A stretch of DNA of 64,000 nucleotides from Zantedeschia hybrid cultivar (GCA_030544215.1 JARZZO010000014.1:543886-607885), one strand, 5' to 3'. Numbered from the stretch's first letter, positions 22,470 to 34,149 are shown. Program-made: numbers and translations. Notes: generated from the letters alone by a model not told the origin.

Positions 22470-24728
22470 ATGATTTGGATCGTGGGGGTATGCCGCTCGT
22501 CGGTCCAGCGAGAAGCAAGTGGTGGTCTTTATGCGCCGGGCCGGCTCCGCGCCGGCGCCGCCCTGAATCATCATCCTTCCAATTCCAATGGACGCTCTAC
22601 TTCTACTCCGCGCCTCCTCCTCTCCCCCCTCCGCAACGCCGCCGCCGTCGCTCCCGCAGAGCTCCCCCTCCCTTCCGCAGCTGCCCCGGAGACCCTCGCC
22701 TCCCTGAAATCCTTCACGGACTCCCGGGACTTGAACCCAGGCAGAGCCCTCCACGCCCGCCTCGTTAGAACCCTCCGCCTCGACGTCGCGCAGGGCAACG
22801 CCCTCATCAACCTCTACGCCAAATGCGGCCGCACGGGCATCGCCCGCCAGCTGTTCGACGGATTGCCCGTCAGGAATGTCGTCTCCTACAGCGCTCTCAT
22901 GGCGGGGTATCTGCATGCCGGCCTCCCCTCGGAGGCGCTCCACGTGTTCAGGCGGATGGAATGCGGGCCTTCTCCAGTGCGCCCGAACGAGTTCGCGTTT
23001 GCGACGGCGCTTGCGTGCTGCTCCGACTTGAAGGCGCTCTGGGAGGGCGAGCAGTACCACGCTCGCGTGCTCAGGTCCGGGCTGGGGCCTTTCCCCTACG
23101 TCCAGAATGGCCTCCTTCACATGTACTTGACGTGTTCGGGGGTGGAGGATGCATCGAGGTTCTTCTTCTACAGTACCGAGGCCGCGGGTTGCGACGTCTA
23201 CTCGTGTAATACCATGATCAACGGATTTCTGGAGAATGGACGTCTGGGCGAGGCCGCACGTGTTCTGGGTTACATTCTCAGGGACGTCAACTTGTGGGAC
23301 CATGTCACCTATCTCGCCGCACTCGGGCTCTCTGCTGGTTCGAAAGATCTGAGGTTGGGGTCCCAGCTTCATGGTCAGGTCCTGACGAGAGGTGTGCAGG
23401 TGAACATCTTTGTCGGCAACTGCGTCGTCGATATGTACGGCAAATGCGGAGATATCTCAGGCGCTCGATGCGCGTTCCGTGAGTTGCGTCTGAGGAATGT
23501 TGTCTCGTGGACTGCGATCATGGCGGCTTGCTCGCAAAATGGTCTCTTTGAAGAAGCCCTTAATTTATATTTGGAAATGGACGCCGACGGGATTCGGCCG
23601 AATGAGTATACGTATGCGATCATGTTCAACTCCTGTGCGAGCCTATCCGCTCTGAGGCAAGGTGATGCACTGAATGCACATGCTGACAAGTCCGGGTTCA
23701 GACAACACTTGGTTGTCCAGAATGCTCTGATCAGCATGTACGCTAGGAGCGGCAGCATCTGGGAGGCACGGCGAGTGTTCGATGCCATGCTTCGCCGGGA
23801 CATTGTCTCGTGGAATTCCATGATATCTGGTTACTCCCATCACGGGCTTGGGAGGGAAGCCTTGGAGGTCTTCCATCACATGTTAATGGAAGGAGTGGTT
23901 GTGCCCACTCCTGTAACCTTCGTGGGGGTGTTATCAGCCTGTGGCCATTCGGGTCTCGTGGATGACGGCTTCTATTATCTGAACCACATGATGAGAGAGA
24001 TGGGAATGCTGCCGACAGTGGAGCACTATACTTGCATAGTGGGGCTTTTATGCAGAGTCGGACGTTTGGAAGAGGCTAATAGATTTATGAGAACAACTGA
24101 TACACAGTGGGATGCTGTTGCATGGAGGACACTCCTCAGTGCATGCCAAGTCCGTAAGAAGTACGGCCTTGGAAAGCAGGTTGCTGAGCATATCCTCGAG
24201 TTCGATCCCGACGATGTGGGAACGTACGTTTTGTTGTCTAATATGTATGCAAAAACGAAGAGATGGGATGGAGTGGCCAAGATCCGAAAGTTGATGAGGG
24301 GAAGGGATATTAAGAAGGAACCCGGAATCAGCTGGATTCAGCTCCAGAATCAGACTCATGTTTTTGTTTCGGGAGACAAGAAACATCCACAGATGAATCA
24401 GATTTACGCAAAGCTGAAGGACTTGCTGGCACAGATCAGACTGATGGGATACGTACCCGACATTGATAACGTGCTGCATGACGTCGAAGATGAACACAAG
24501 GAAGAATGTGTCAGCTATCACAGCGAGAAGTTGGCTGTTGCTTTCGGAATTGTTGCCATGCCTTGGGCTGCACCAATCCATGTCATCAAGAATCTTCGGA
24601 TTTGTGATGACTGCCACACTGCCATAAAACTGATTTCCTTTGTTGCTGCCAGGAAAATACTAGTTAGAGATGCTAACCGTTTCCATTGCTTTGAAAATGC
24701 TAAATGTTCTTGTGGGGATTACTGGTGA
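22470..24728 (+). CDS. PPR protein, PLS class with E and DYW domains (organellar RNA editing factor)
   Basis: The protein has 752 residues from the ATG at 22470. Repeats begin near SFTDSRDLNPGRALHARLVR and continue with typical units such as NALINLYAKCG, VVSYSALMAGYLHAG, VVSWTAIMAACSQNG and IVSWNSMISGYSHHG. The E region (KKEPGISWIQLQNQTHVFVS) leads to a complete DYW deaminase domain with the HSEK zinc/glutamate motif (YHSEKLAVAFG), CDDCH, and the terminal CSCGDYW. Proteins of this class bind organelle transcripts and convert specific cytidines to uridine; target and compartment cannot be read here. It is intronless, as usual. GC content falls along the gene. The start is uncertain: the N-terminus (MIWIVGVCRSSV) is a poor transit peptide, whereas an out-of-frame ATG at 22588 begins MDALLLLRASSSPP. 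Confidence 0.9.
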   Translation: MIWIVGVCRSSVQREASGGLYAPGRLRAGAALNHHPSNSNGRSTSTPRLLLSPLRNAAAVAPAELPLPSAAAPETLASLKSFTDSRDLNPGRALHARLVRTLRLDVAQGNALINLYAKCGRTGIARQLFDGLPVRNVVSYSALMAGYLHAGLPSEALHVFRRMECGPSPVRPNEFAFATALACCSDLKALWEGEQYHARVLRSGLGPFPYVQNGLLHMYLTCSGVEDASRFFFYSTEAAGCDVYSCNTMINGFLENGRLGEAARVLGYILRDVNLWDHVTYLAALGLSAGSKDLRLGSQLHGQVLTRGVQVNIFVGNCVVDMYGKCGDISGARCAFRELRLRNVVSWTAIMAACSQNGLFEEALNLYLEMDADGIRPNEYTYAIMFNSCASLSALRQGDALNAHADKSGFRQHLVVQNALISMYARSGSIWEARRVFDAMLRRDIVSWNSMISGYSHHGLGREALEVFHHMLMEGVVVPTPVTFVGVLSACGHSGLVDDGFYYLNHMMREMGMLPTVEHYTCIVGLLCRVGRLEEANRFMRTTDTQWDAVAWRTLLSACQVRKKYGLGKQVAEHILEFDPDDVGTYVLLSNMYAKTKRWDGVAKIRKLMRGRDIKKEPGISWIQLQNQTHVFVSGDKKHPQMNQIYAKLKDLLAQIRLMGYVPDIDNVLHDVEDEHKEECVSYHSEKLAVAFGIVAMPWAAPIHVIKNLRICDDCHTAIKLISFVAARKILVRDANRFHCFENAKCSCGDYW

Positions 24729-27532
24729 TCCCAAACAATGTATTTATTACAGAGTACCCTTATTATCTGTTGAGAAAAGGGTCTTCTAAGACCTGTAATG
24801 GATGACTTGACTGGACAAGGAAAGGATTCCTGGACCCGGACTTCTTAATTATAACGCACAAACAAAACAACATCTTATTGGCATCTTTTTTTATTATTAT
24901 TTGTTTTTCACTGATCACCAGTTGAGATTGAATGTTTATAAAACTATTGAGCTCAATACCGACTCTTCGCTGCTCACTTACATCGGAGCTCACAAAGTAC
25001 GACAAACTATTTCAATGATTGGTCAAATGTAGCTTATTTAGATGACCATGAGTTTGAGCCGACGTCATCTAATTAATAAATGAAACCTTGAAAATCTGAC
25101 CAAACCGATAAACTCTTAAATTTTAAAACTTTATTCTAGAGAAATAGTTGCTCCACTGTCATGCAATGTTGCACTTTATGGCAGTACTGTAAAAATAATA
25201 ATAATATATATATATATATATATTTTTAATTCTTTTAGGTCGGTCTCAATCTCACCTATACATTAGTACAGTCCATCTTTGATTGGACAATTCAAAAAAA
25301 ATAAAAAATGAGTCTTAATAAATAGTAAAAAAATATTAATAGGTCGAGCCTAATAATGGTTATTTTTAGATTTTTTTTTAGATCGTTCGGTTGGAGATCG
25401 ACCTATATGAACATGTAGAAACATGTGAAGCCAATGTAAAAAATAATAATAATCTTTTTTTTTTCATTTTTCCTACACTGCCATGCAGTGCAGCATGCAT
25501 GGTGGTGGAACAAGTGTTTCTCTTCATTCTGTTTTTGAGAAATCTTTACTACAACGCCGTCTAGCAGCCATTTGTGATATTTGATTGGACAGATGTAGCA
25601 ACAATTATGTTTTTTATTCATTTTTTATTTTTAAAAAAAATCAGGGGGTTTGAGCAAGCTAAGATAAGAGAGCCATCTGTATCATTTGATCTTTGATGGG
25701 ACGGTCCTAAAAAATAAAAATAGACATTCTTTTTATCACTTTTTTAAAAATTTTGGATCATCCAATCTCTGATCGAGATCAGATGGTCCCTTAGGACTGT
25801 CCCCCCATCCCTCATATATTTTTTAAAAAATAACACTTGCTGCTATAGCCATCTGCGGATCAGATGACTGGTGGGTGGCATTGCGGGCAATGCCCCCATT
25901 GCTGCAAGCGTTTCTCTTCTATCATATTAGTTGAACGCATTAAAGGGCCGGCCCAAACGGGGCATGCACATGACTTCAGCACGTTAGTTGAGGTTGGCCC
26001 AACCTAACTGAGGAGAAAGTGGGGGCTGACCTTAAAAAGCCAGCGCCCTCTCTTCTTCCCAAGATCTTTGAACGGGATTATCGTGGGAGGAGGTAAAGAA
26101 CTTTATTTATTTTCCTCAAATTATAAAAGTCTAAATTGGAGTATTTGGTTGAAGACCAAAAGTCACATGAACAGCTTCTAAATTTGAATATCTTTTTCCT
26201 CCAAATAACTGACCTGGGAAATAGGCTGATCCCAAAGCGTATTCAATTGAAACTTGCACCAAACAAACCCATAGTCTCCCAACGAGCTTATAACCAGGGG
26301 TGTGCATTGGGAGTCCCCATGTTTTCCTCCGATGTGGTTATGTAGGTGAATCCCTGTCGTCAGACTGCTACTATGAGCAGATCCGGATCTTTGTCCATTC
26401 TTTGCTTATTGTTGATGGTGCCGCCATCGCTTTGTATGTAAACATAATTCTCAAACATGCCATGCGGGTGGAACCCAATTACCTGCACCCTCAGGTGCAG
26501 ATGCGCAAGGTATGGCAAGTTGCAACTCCACATGAACCCAACGAGAACCACAGCTACGATCTCAAGGTATATGTGCGATCTCCGGCATAGATCATCTTGT
26601 TTCATCTTATTAGCCTGATGAAAAGTAAATCTATCTGCAGCAGGGCATACTCTTTAACTAGCTTCCAGTCGGAAGCTAGCTATTCTGACTCAAATGCTTT
26701 GTTAATTTGGCAGAACTTTTGCTTAGAAATCCTTCCTATTAATTTCCACTTTTAAGATGAAAAATAAGAATGGTTAACTAGTTGTAGAAACCAAGTCTTT
26801 TCCAACGACTCTACTCTTCACTCAAATTTAAAATTTTTGAGATTAAAGTCTTTAGATGAGAACAACAAAATAATCAGGATATTACACTAACTTTCAAAGC
26901 TTAGAATCCTCTCCTCATAGTAACTGGACTAAAAGAACTGGAGACATCTAAAAGTACTTTTAATTAGAAATTGTACTAAGCACGACCTAAAAAGCATTTC
27001 CCATTAGAATCATTTTTCTCACTATTTAGGCATCCTGGATTCAACCAAGAAAACGACATGTAGGTGCATGCTTAATGTGAGAGCTGTCATATGTAACAAA
27101 CTACACAACACGAAAGAAGCCAGCGTCGGAAGTATAAATCTGGAACATTACATGGAATCAAATAGGTAAAATAGCACTATCAATAATAGGGCAAAGCCCC
27201 CTAGGGGCTCTCTTTGTGCCACTATTTGGCCAAAAATCAACTTCCTTGCCCTCGCACAGGCGAATTAAAAAAAATAGAAGAAACGAGCGAATAAAAAAAG
27301 ACAGCCTTTCAAAAAGAACTTTGTCGAGAAAGATGCCCAACAGAAATTAGAAAAAGGAACAGACGTGGTGGCCCCACCGGCTACCGGTACTATTAGCAGC
27401 AGCAGGACCGAAGAGTGGAAGCAATGTACCGCTACCGGTAGCGTTTATAACCGCACCGGAGACCGGAGCTCCCATCACACCCCGTGGCGGCAAAGACTGC
27501 TGTATTGTTGTTATTATTATTATGTATGGTAT
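24729..27532. other. intergenic between PPR and SAM synthetase genes; 3' flanks and repeat relics
   Basis: The first 200 bases should hold the PPR 3' UTR. From about 25010 to 25930 there are AT-rich segments with recurring phrases (TTTGATTGGAC, GATCAGATG) and a TA run at 25207-25224. These resemble worn MITEs; for example GGGACGGTCCTAA near 25698 is inverted by TTAGGACTGTCCC near 25791. Around 26130-26590 frames on both strands carry no domain. The end, 27480-27532, should be the 3' UTR of the minus-strand synthetase gene. Confidence 0.4.
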
Positions 27533-28729
27533 CTAGGCGGCGGCGGGGGGGTTTGTCCCAGTTGACTTGAGGGGCTTGACGACCTCCCATGTGAACTCGG
27601 GGTCGTCCCTGCCGAAGTGGCCGTAGGCGGCGGTCTTGAGGTAGCGGTTGCCTCCCCTCTTGAGGTCGAGGTTGATGGTGATCATCCCCGGCCTGAAGTC
27701 GAAGTTCTCCTTCACGATCCTGAGAATCTCCTGATCGGGTATCTTGCCCGTGCCATAGCTGTCCACGAACACCGACAGAGGCTCCGGCACGCCGATGGCG
27801 TAGGACACCTGGACCAGGCAGCGACGGGCGAGCCCGTTGGCCACCACGCTCTTGGCCGCCTGCCTCACGATGTAGGCGCCGCTGCGGTCCACCTTGGTCG
27901 GGTCCTTGCCGGAGAAGGCGCCGCCACCGTGGGCGCCCCACCCGCCGTAGGTGTCGATGATGATCTTGCGGCCGGTGAGGCCGGCGTCGCCGTGGGGGCC
28001 TCCGATGACGAATCGGCCGGACGGGTTCAGGTGGAAGATGGTGCTCTGGTCGAGGTACTTGTCGGGGATGACGGGCTTGATGACGTGCTCCTTGAGGTCG
28101 GCCGCGATCTCGTCGTTGGTGACGGTCTCGTCGTGCTGGGTGGAGATGAGGACGGTATGGACGCGGACGGGGACCATGGCGCCGCGGTCGTTGTGGTACT
28201 CGACGGTCACCTGGGTCTTGCCGTCGGGCCTCAGCCAGGGGCAAGTGCCGTTCTTGCGGACCTCGGTGAGGCGGGCGCCCAGCTTGGTGGCGAGGACGTG
28301 GCTGAGGGGCATCAGCTCGGGGGTCTCGTCCGTGGCGTAGCCGAACATGTGGCCCTGGTCGCCGGCGCCGATGTCCTCGGGGCGCTTGGTGAAGTGTCCG
28401 TGGACGCCCTGGGCGATGTCGGGGCTCTGCTGCTCGATGTTGACGAGCACTTTGCAGTGGTCGGCGTCGAGGCCGACGTCGTCGGAGACGAAGCCGATGG
28501 AGCGGCAGGTGTCGCGGACGATCTTCTCGTAGTCGACGTTGGCCTTGGTGGTGATCTCGCCGAAGACCATGACCATGTTGGTCTTGGTGCAGGTCTCACA
28601 GGCGACCTTGCTGTCGGGGTCCTGGGCGAGGCAGGCGTCCAGCACGGCATCAGAGATCTGGTCGCAGAGCTTGTCGGGGTGCCCCTCGTTCACGGACTCG
28701 GAGGTGAACAGGAACGTGGGCGTCGCCAT
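27533..28729 (-). CDS. SAMS: S-adenosylmethionine synthetase (methionine adenosyltransferase)
   Basis: This 398-residue enzyme makes S-adenosylmethionine from methionine and ATP in the cytosol. It supplies methylation, polyamine and ethylene synthesis. Family signatures are intact: GHPDK (residues 16-20, ATP site), the GAGDQG loop (121-126) and GGGAFSGKD (268-276), with HFGRDDPEFTWE near the end. The length fits plant enzymes (about 390-396), with a slightly long NPPAAA tail. The ATG at 28729 starts the canonical MATPTFLFTSESVNEGHPDK. A longer frame to 28903 runs through the acceptor of the leader intron and is not coding. Codons are strongly GC-ending. The coding sequence has no intron, as usual for this family. 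No damage is seen. Confidence 0.98.
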   Translation of the reverse strand: MATPTFLFTSESVNEGHPDKLCDQISDAVLDACLAQDPDSKVACETCTKTNMVMVFGEITTKANVDYEKIVRDTCRSIGFVSDDVGLDADHCKVLVNIEQQSPDIAQGVHGHFTKRPEDIGAGDQGHMFGYATDETPELMPLSHVLATKLGARLTEVRKNGTCPWLRPDGKTQVTVEYHNDRGAMVPVRVHTVLISTQHDETVTNDEIAADLKEHVIKPVIPDKYLDQSTIFHLNPSGRFVIGGPHGDAGLTGRKIIIDTYGGWGAHGGGAFSGKDPTKVDRSGAYIVRQAAKSVVANGLARRCLVQVSYAIGVPEPLSVFVDSYGTGKIPDQEILRIVKENFDFRPGMITINLDLKRGGNRYLKTAAYGHFGRDDPEFTWEVVKPLKSTGTNPPAAA

Positions 28730-28754
28730 GCCCTTTTGGTTGAATTGAATGAAT

Positions 28755-30167
28755 CTGCACTTGTGTTGTTTGTGGGAGGAGCACACATGACGTGACATGA
28801 CACATGGATCCATCAGGCTCACGCATAACAACAAACGATATATCTTATCCATGTTACTAGTACTCATCAATTTGAAATATATAGGTTCGTACTCAAACAT
28901 CACATATATATATATATATACAGAGAGAGAGAGAAAGAGAAAGAGAAAAAGAAACTATTATTTTATAGCAATCTTATCAGGTCCGTTTCAAAGCTATAAG
29001 TAATTAAAAAAACCAGACATTTGTTTATTATAGTGGAGCCTTGATTGAAGCCTATGTAGGATCTGAAAGGAACTCCGTCCGGCCCCTGGGAAGTAACTAG
29101 CTTTGAACAGGGTCCAGACGATCTCGGGCATGAAAGAACAAAAGACCAGAAAATAAATTATTTATTATTATAGATAAAAGCCGACACGAATCCCATTTCT
29201 ACTAAAAATTCTAATTTGAAGCGCACGTGAGTAGAAAAGTCACGGTCAGGGAGGGCCACATTCACCACTTGACGCGTTTCAGAACAGTTTAATTGTACCA
29301 TGGACAAAACAAAACACAAAAGTGGTGGGTGTGGTGGGCACAAAAGGGAAACACCCGGGAACGATATGTATGCTGCGCCAGGAAAACCGACCAAATGCCA
29401 GCAACGTAAACGTAGAGAGAGGAGCAGCCAGAGGTTCTGATTCATCTCACAAGGGGGGCGGGCGAAGTGTAGGAAAACAGTAAAAATAGAGTAAGAAGCC
29501 AGGTGGAGAAATGTCACTAGAAGCCGGAATTAGAAAAGATCTGGATGGATGCAAAGGAACAATAGCCAGAAATGCCTTACAGCGGAGGGGTAACTTGTTT
29601 TTATGAATACAAGGATGCAGGGACGGGTTGAACAGATCTGGGAAACGTTTGCAAAAAATTAAGAAGCCAAAACACGTACGAAGAAGCACATGACCAGATC
29701 TCACTCTCGTGTCTGTCTAGAGGGAGAGACGAGATCAAATCTTGCTGATAAGTCCTAACCATCCAGATCCGCCGGTAATGAGGACTGAAGAGGGCCGGCC
29801 AAGAGCAACAAAACAATGACCCGACCCCCCCGGGAATAGATCCACCCATCCATCTGGAGCCCCAGCAATAGGCAAACAAAAAGGAAAAGGAGCACAAGAA
29901 ACAAGAACATCCGTATGCCAGACAGCTCCACCAGATCTAGGGGAAACGGAAAGAAGAGAATGAGAAGCAACAATGGGCGAGCGAAGCCCAACCCTCTCCA
30001 AACATCTCTCTCACAGGGATCTATCCCCAGCCCCAGGATAACATTTGGATCAAGCGACCACCACCCCCACCCAAACATCAAGATCCAGATCTTCTAAATC
30101 CTTCCCCCACCAGAAAATTAAATTTGCAGAGGAAGCAAATGAAAAAAAAAAAGCAAGGAAAACTGAC
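28755..30167 (-). other. leader intron of the SAM synthetase gene
   Basis: On the minus strand the donor CCCAG|GTCAGT (exon ends at 30168) and the acceptor GTGCAG|ATTCATTC (exon resumes at 28754) define a 1.4 kb intron in the 5' UTR, 25 bp upstream of the ATG. Plant SAM synthetase genes commonly have such an intron. It contains a TA/GA microsatellite at about 28903-28952 and frames without domains. Confidence 0.75.
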
Positions 30168-30255
30168 CTGGGAGGAAGAAGAGAGATGTGGATAGGTGGC
30201 GCTGCAACGGCGGGGGAAAAGAGCAGAGGAGAAGAGCTGCCCCTTTGCACGACGT
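30168..30255 (-). other. first, non-coding exon of the SAM synthetase gene
   Basis: The sequence between the TATA box and the intron donor is C/T-rich on the minus strand (TCTCTCTTCTTCCTCCCAG before the donor), typical of plant leaders. The transcription start is inferred about 30 bp below the TATA box and not seen directly. Confidence 0.6.
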
Positions 30256-30281
30256 CTAGCCGGGTTCGCTCACACCCTCTC

Positions 30282-30287
30282 TTTATA
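30282..30287 (-). promoter_or_regulatory. TATA box of the SAM synthetase promoter
   Basis: The minus strand reads CCCCTATAAAGAGAGG, a strong plant TATA context, about 110 bp upstream of the leader-intron donor. Confidence 0.7.
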
Positions 30288-30301
30288 GGGGCACCAAGAG
30301 G

Positions 30302-30801
30302 GTAGGTGGACGGGTGGGAAAGGACACGATTTAATTATTAGCAAGTCATAAAATAGAAGAGAAGAAGAAGAAAAGCCTCCCCCTCTCTTTCTGACTGGTC
30401 ATCCCTTTCCACTGAAGCGGGGGCCCCCCCACCACCACAATTACCAACCTACCGTTGGGATTTTTCATCTCCCTTGGGCGTCTCTGCCGGCGAGCGAGTG
30501 CGACATCTTGGAGAGTCTCGATCGCTATGGTGACCCGCCCGCGCCTGGCCCATCGGTCCAGCCCAGTGGAGAATAAATCTTTAGGAATTCTTACTCGTAT
30601 AGAGAGAGATAGGGTGCAGATGTTCCTTTCTCATTCTTTTTTGGACCAATGACTTATTCGCAATCTCTTTTAAATTTTATTTTAGCGTCATATTTCAGTT
30701 GGAATACTCTTTTCTCATTCTCAAGAAAAGAGATTGAGTCTTCACAAAACTTTAAAAAACCCGGTTGAATCAGCTTAATTATTAACATGTAGACTGACCA
30801 T
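30302..30801. other. SAM synthetase upstream region
   Basis: The proximal part contains GA-rich and C-rich runs (a run of C at about 30424-30430). No distinct operator was identified. The distal part is AT-rich and runs to the MITE. Confidence 0.4.
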
Positions 30802-31150
30802 TAGGGCTGTCAATGGATATCCAAGTTCCAATTTATTTGCTTCGTTCCGATTAATTTTTACATATATTAAAACTTTGTAAATTTAAAATTTTTAATTATT
30901 AAAAAAAAGTTTATCAAAAAGTGAATAGTAATAGTGATTTTAAATATCTTCTTAATAATATAGTAATGATGATAGCAGAAACTTCCGTTTACTCCCGTTT
31001 TCGTTTTCGATTTCTGATTTAAAAGTAGAAATGGATGCGGAAACGGAAACATTCACTTCCAACTCCGTTTCCATCTCCGATAAACCTTATATGAAATGGA
31101 AGCGGAATGTGCTATTTCCGTTTCCATCTCCGACCCCGTTGACAACCGTA
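30802..31150. mobile_element. hAT-type MITE with perfect 8-bp duplication
   Basis: The element starts TAGGGCTGTCAATGG and ends TTGACAACCGTA, forming inverted ends. CTGACCAT flanks it on both sides (30794-30801 and 31151-31158). It is 349 bp long with inner repeats of CCGTTTCCATCTCCGA and no coding capacity. The TAGGGCTGTCAA end is shared with the MITEs in the hairpin at 62.4-63.9 kb. Confidence 0.9.
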
Positions 31151-31158
31151 CTGACCAT

Positions 31159-33776
31159 GGGTCCAATAATCAGTTACCATTTGCTTAGTCTCTATAATCT
31201 TACGATATCTCTTATAAATCTTTATATTTTCTTAAAATTCTTCACAATGGTTGAGTCATTCTTAAAAAAATCCTCCATAAAGACTCTTTCAAGAATGATT
31301 GAAGAGTTTTTTACGGACATTTTAAGTAATTTTAGAAACTAATAAAAATATAAACATTACAAAGACTCGGCAAGAATATAGAGATTGAAAAGTAGAAATC
31401 TCATAAGAAATTAGTTACGGGTCCATGGGTAACCAATCATGCAATGTAATAGCAATAATGTCAATGAAAGTGAGGAAACGATATTAGATTATAAAGATGG
31501 ATCATTATTTCAATCATCATAAATTATTTTAAAAAATTAAAAAAAATCATGAACGTTAATTTATAAAGTCCAGTCTCAACTTGATGTCGATGAGGCGGTG
31601 AAGAGTTTTGACTATGACTACCGATGAGTTAGGGCGAGGGGGCAGCATGGGTTGGTCTGGACGCTCTGCGACCGTAGAGGGGACTTTCGATCGTTGGGTT
31701 GGTGAGGAATTGAGGATATTTGATCCGTCTTCGGCCTTCACCAACCAGCCTCCGTCCCGTTCCAATTCCCATACAAGGGGATCCGAATCCGGATCCCCAT
31801 TTTTTAATCTCTCCCACGGTAGGTAAGGTGGCTAGGTGGTGCGCGGTTGGTTATAAACATGTGGCTAACCAAAGTAGTGCGTCCCACTAATTGATTAATT
31901 GCTCCATCAACGTGAAAGATAGAGAAAACTAATTATTAATTAACCAACTCCAGTTAGGAACTATATATTGCAGAAAATGAAATTAGATTTGTGTTAGGTA
32001 GACTGACATATACAAATCTTTCTCATCCCAAGCTTGCCATTTGAATTGCACCCAAAAACGACGTTCAAAAACTAATGGTAAACTATTTTCATGCGTGAGG
32101 TAATTATAATTAATGATCTAATTAAGACTACATTGACCAGCTGTCATATTGCTTCATGGCTTAAGTACATGATTCTATGAACAACCATATGTAGGTGCTA
32201 GTCCCCCTTCTTGACGACTATGTGGTGGGTCGAGGGGTGGCGGAGAGGAGATGATTGGGGGAGGAGGGAGTCAGATGTGACGACTGGGGGAGGAGGCGGA
32301 GGGTCAGGTGGTGGTGGGGATCAGGAGACGGTGTCGGAGGAGATGGCCGGGGGAGGAGGGAGTCGGAGATGACGGCTGGGAGAGGAGGCGGTGTAAGGGT
32401 TGACGCTGGTGGTGATGGCTGGTGGAGTGCCATTTCCTCTCACTTTTGCTGTTTTTTTTTTTCTTTTAAGTGAGCTAAATCGTTCTACCCTGCCAACCGG
32501 CATGTAGTAATTAAGTCAAGAGTTTGGCACCACTAAGAGATGACAGTCTAAATTACATGGTCTAAGATGGTAGATTGGTAGGAGTAAATTTTTTTAGTTA
32601 TTTGTATAGCATATGAATTCGTTTTCTTTGTCAGGTGGCCTAGCTAGATGGGTAAGCATTTATGTTATTCTCAACGGAGAGAACATTAAATCTATCTCAA
32701 CATTTATTCTTAATAACTGACACTTTTATACAAGTTATTATTATTATTATTTTCATGTCTATATAATCTATGTTTTAAAGTTTGCCACTCACTACCTCAC
32801 CCTCCCAAGAGAAAAAAATCAATCATGTTAGATTGAAATGCAAGAGAGACTAATTCACACTCAACGACCTTTCAACTTGTGATCTCATTTAAAGAGGTCA
32901 AAACTCTGACATACCACCTGAACTACACTGTTAATTTCAATAAATGAACTTGTACTCTAAGGAGGAATGCAAACCCATATAATTATGGGGAAAATAATAT
33001 AGTAACATAGTCTCTTAATACTATTTTTGATATATCTAAATACACACACATCAGAAGGAAGGAAGTGCTCGTGCTCCATACTTATGACAATTACAAAAAT
33101 AGTATTTGGAAATTGTATTACTGTACCATTTTAGTAATGATAGATCGGTTGGTAATCGTGACGTCAACTCCAACTAAGGTGTCGTCTGATGAGTGTAATC
33201 TTTGTTTTAAAATTGCTGTTTTTATGACATTTACATTTTAATTTAGGGTGACCTTTAGCTGAAAATTAAAATCAGAGAAAATGGAAAGACATAAAAGCTA
33301 ACCATATTTAAAATTCCTATACATATTTACAACACACTAGTCTTCCAAAAATATATTAAATATATTATTTTATATTTATTTATAATATATTAAATAAAAA
33401 GTATGAAGTTCTTAAGTACACTAATTGACCGTAGTCATTAAGTGCAGAGAAATCTCATATCTATTTTTTGTACTTAGTAAGTTCTGTAGTCATTAAACAA
33501 CACCTAAAAAAGGTTCTTGAATACCGACACGTGGTAAAAGGTATTGGCGGACGTGAGCCCCACGTGACTGGACCGGAGTTTTCTATGTTGAGATGGGAAC
33601 GTTTGTAGCCTTGCCGCTCGCTCACGCTACTTGGTTGGTGGAGAGCTATAATTAATATTATAATAATAATAATAAAAATTCTCTTTAGTATTACATGTAG
33701 GTTATTAACTAGGCTTACGATTTCAGAAATTAGAATTCCTTTTCCTATTAAAGTTTGTAATGCATCGAGTGCCATT
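31159..33776. other. intergenic, with repeat relics and a G-rich minisatellite
   Basis: The segment 31165-31410 resembles 21945-22230. From 31600 to 31830 the sequence is GC-richer with short frames and no domain. The remainder is AT-rich and no gene could be supported. Confidence 0.4.
32225..32425. repeat. G-rich imperfect minisatellite
   Basis: About 200 bp of imperfect repeats are built on GGGGGAGGAGGGAGTC and GAGGAGGCGG phrases. Four or more runs of G-triplets on the + strand could allow G-quadruplexes. Frames on the other strand are Pro/Ser-rich and compositional. Confidence 0.7.
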
Positions 33777-33779
33777 TTA

Positions 33780-34149
33780 GGGGGCATTTGCATTCTCAGT
33801 ATTTTTTCTAAAAGTAAAGAATCACATAAGATATTTTTTGGGAGTAAAGAATCACAGAAATTATTTTCCTATAAAACAAAAATACATGTTTACGAATCTC
33901 ACGAAAAAATATAAAATATAAAGAGAATGTGACGTGAGAATCTAATGTAGAGAGAGAGAATGGTAAATATTTCCCGTGCAAATATTTCCCTATGGAGATG
34001 AGTGGGAAAACAGATCCCAGAAAACAAAAAAAATTTTGAGAATATAAAAAGTGTTTTACTAACTAATTTTTACTTGTGTTTCTAAAACATGTGAAAATTA
34101 GTTAGAAAAATATTTTCTTGGGGAGATTTTAACCAACACAAACATCCCC
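33780..34149. mobile_element. Tourist-like MITE (370 bp) with TTA duplication
   Basis: The inverted ends are GGGGGCATTTGCATT at the left and, read on the minus strand, GGGGATGTTTGTGTT at the right. TTA lies on both sides (33777-33779 and 34150-34152), the usual target of PIF/Harbinger-type elements. It has no coding capacity. Confidence 0.75.

Noticed and set aside
22440..23372. 310-codon minus-strand frame opposite the PPR gene
   Set aside because: It is a shadow of the GC-rich 5' half of the PPR gene.
27617..28795. 392-codon plus-strand frame opposite the SAM synthetase gene
   Set aside because: It is a compositional shadow of the GC-rich gene; the Val/Gly/Asp-rich product has no domain.
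29158..30081. Hydrophobic frames of 85-119 codons on the minus strand
   Set aside because: They lie inside the leader intron of the SAM synthetase gene and have no domain.
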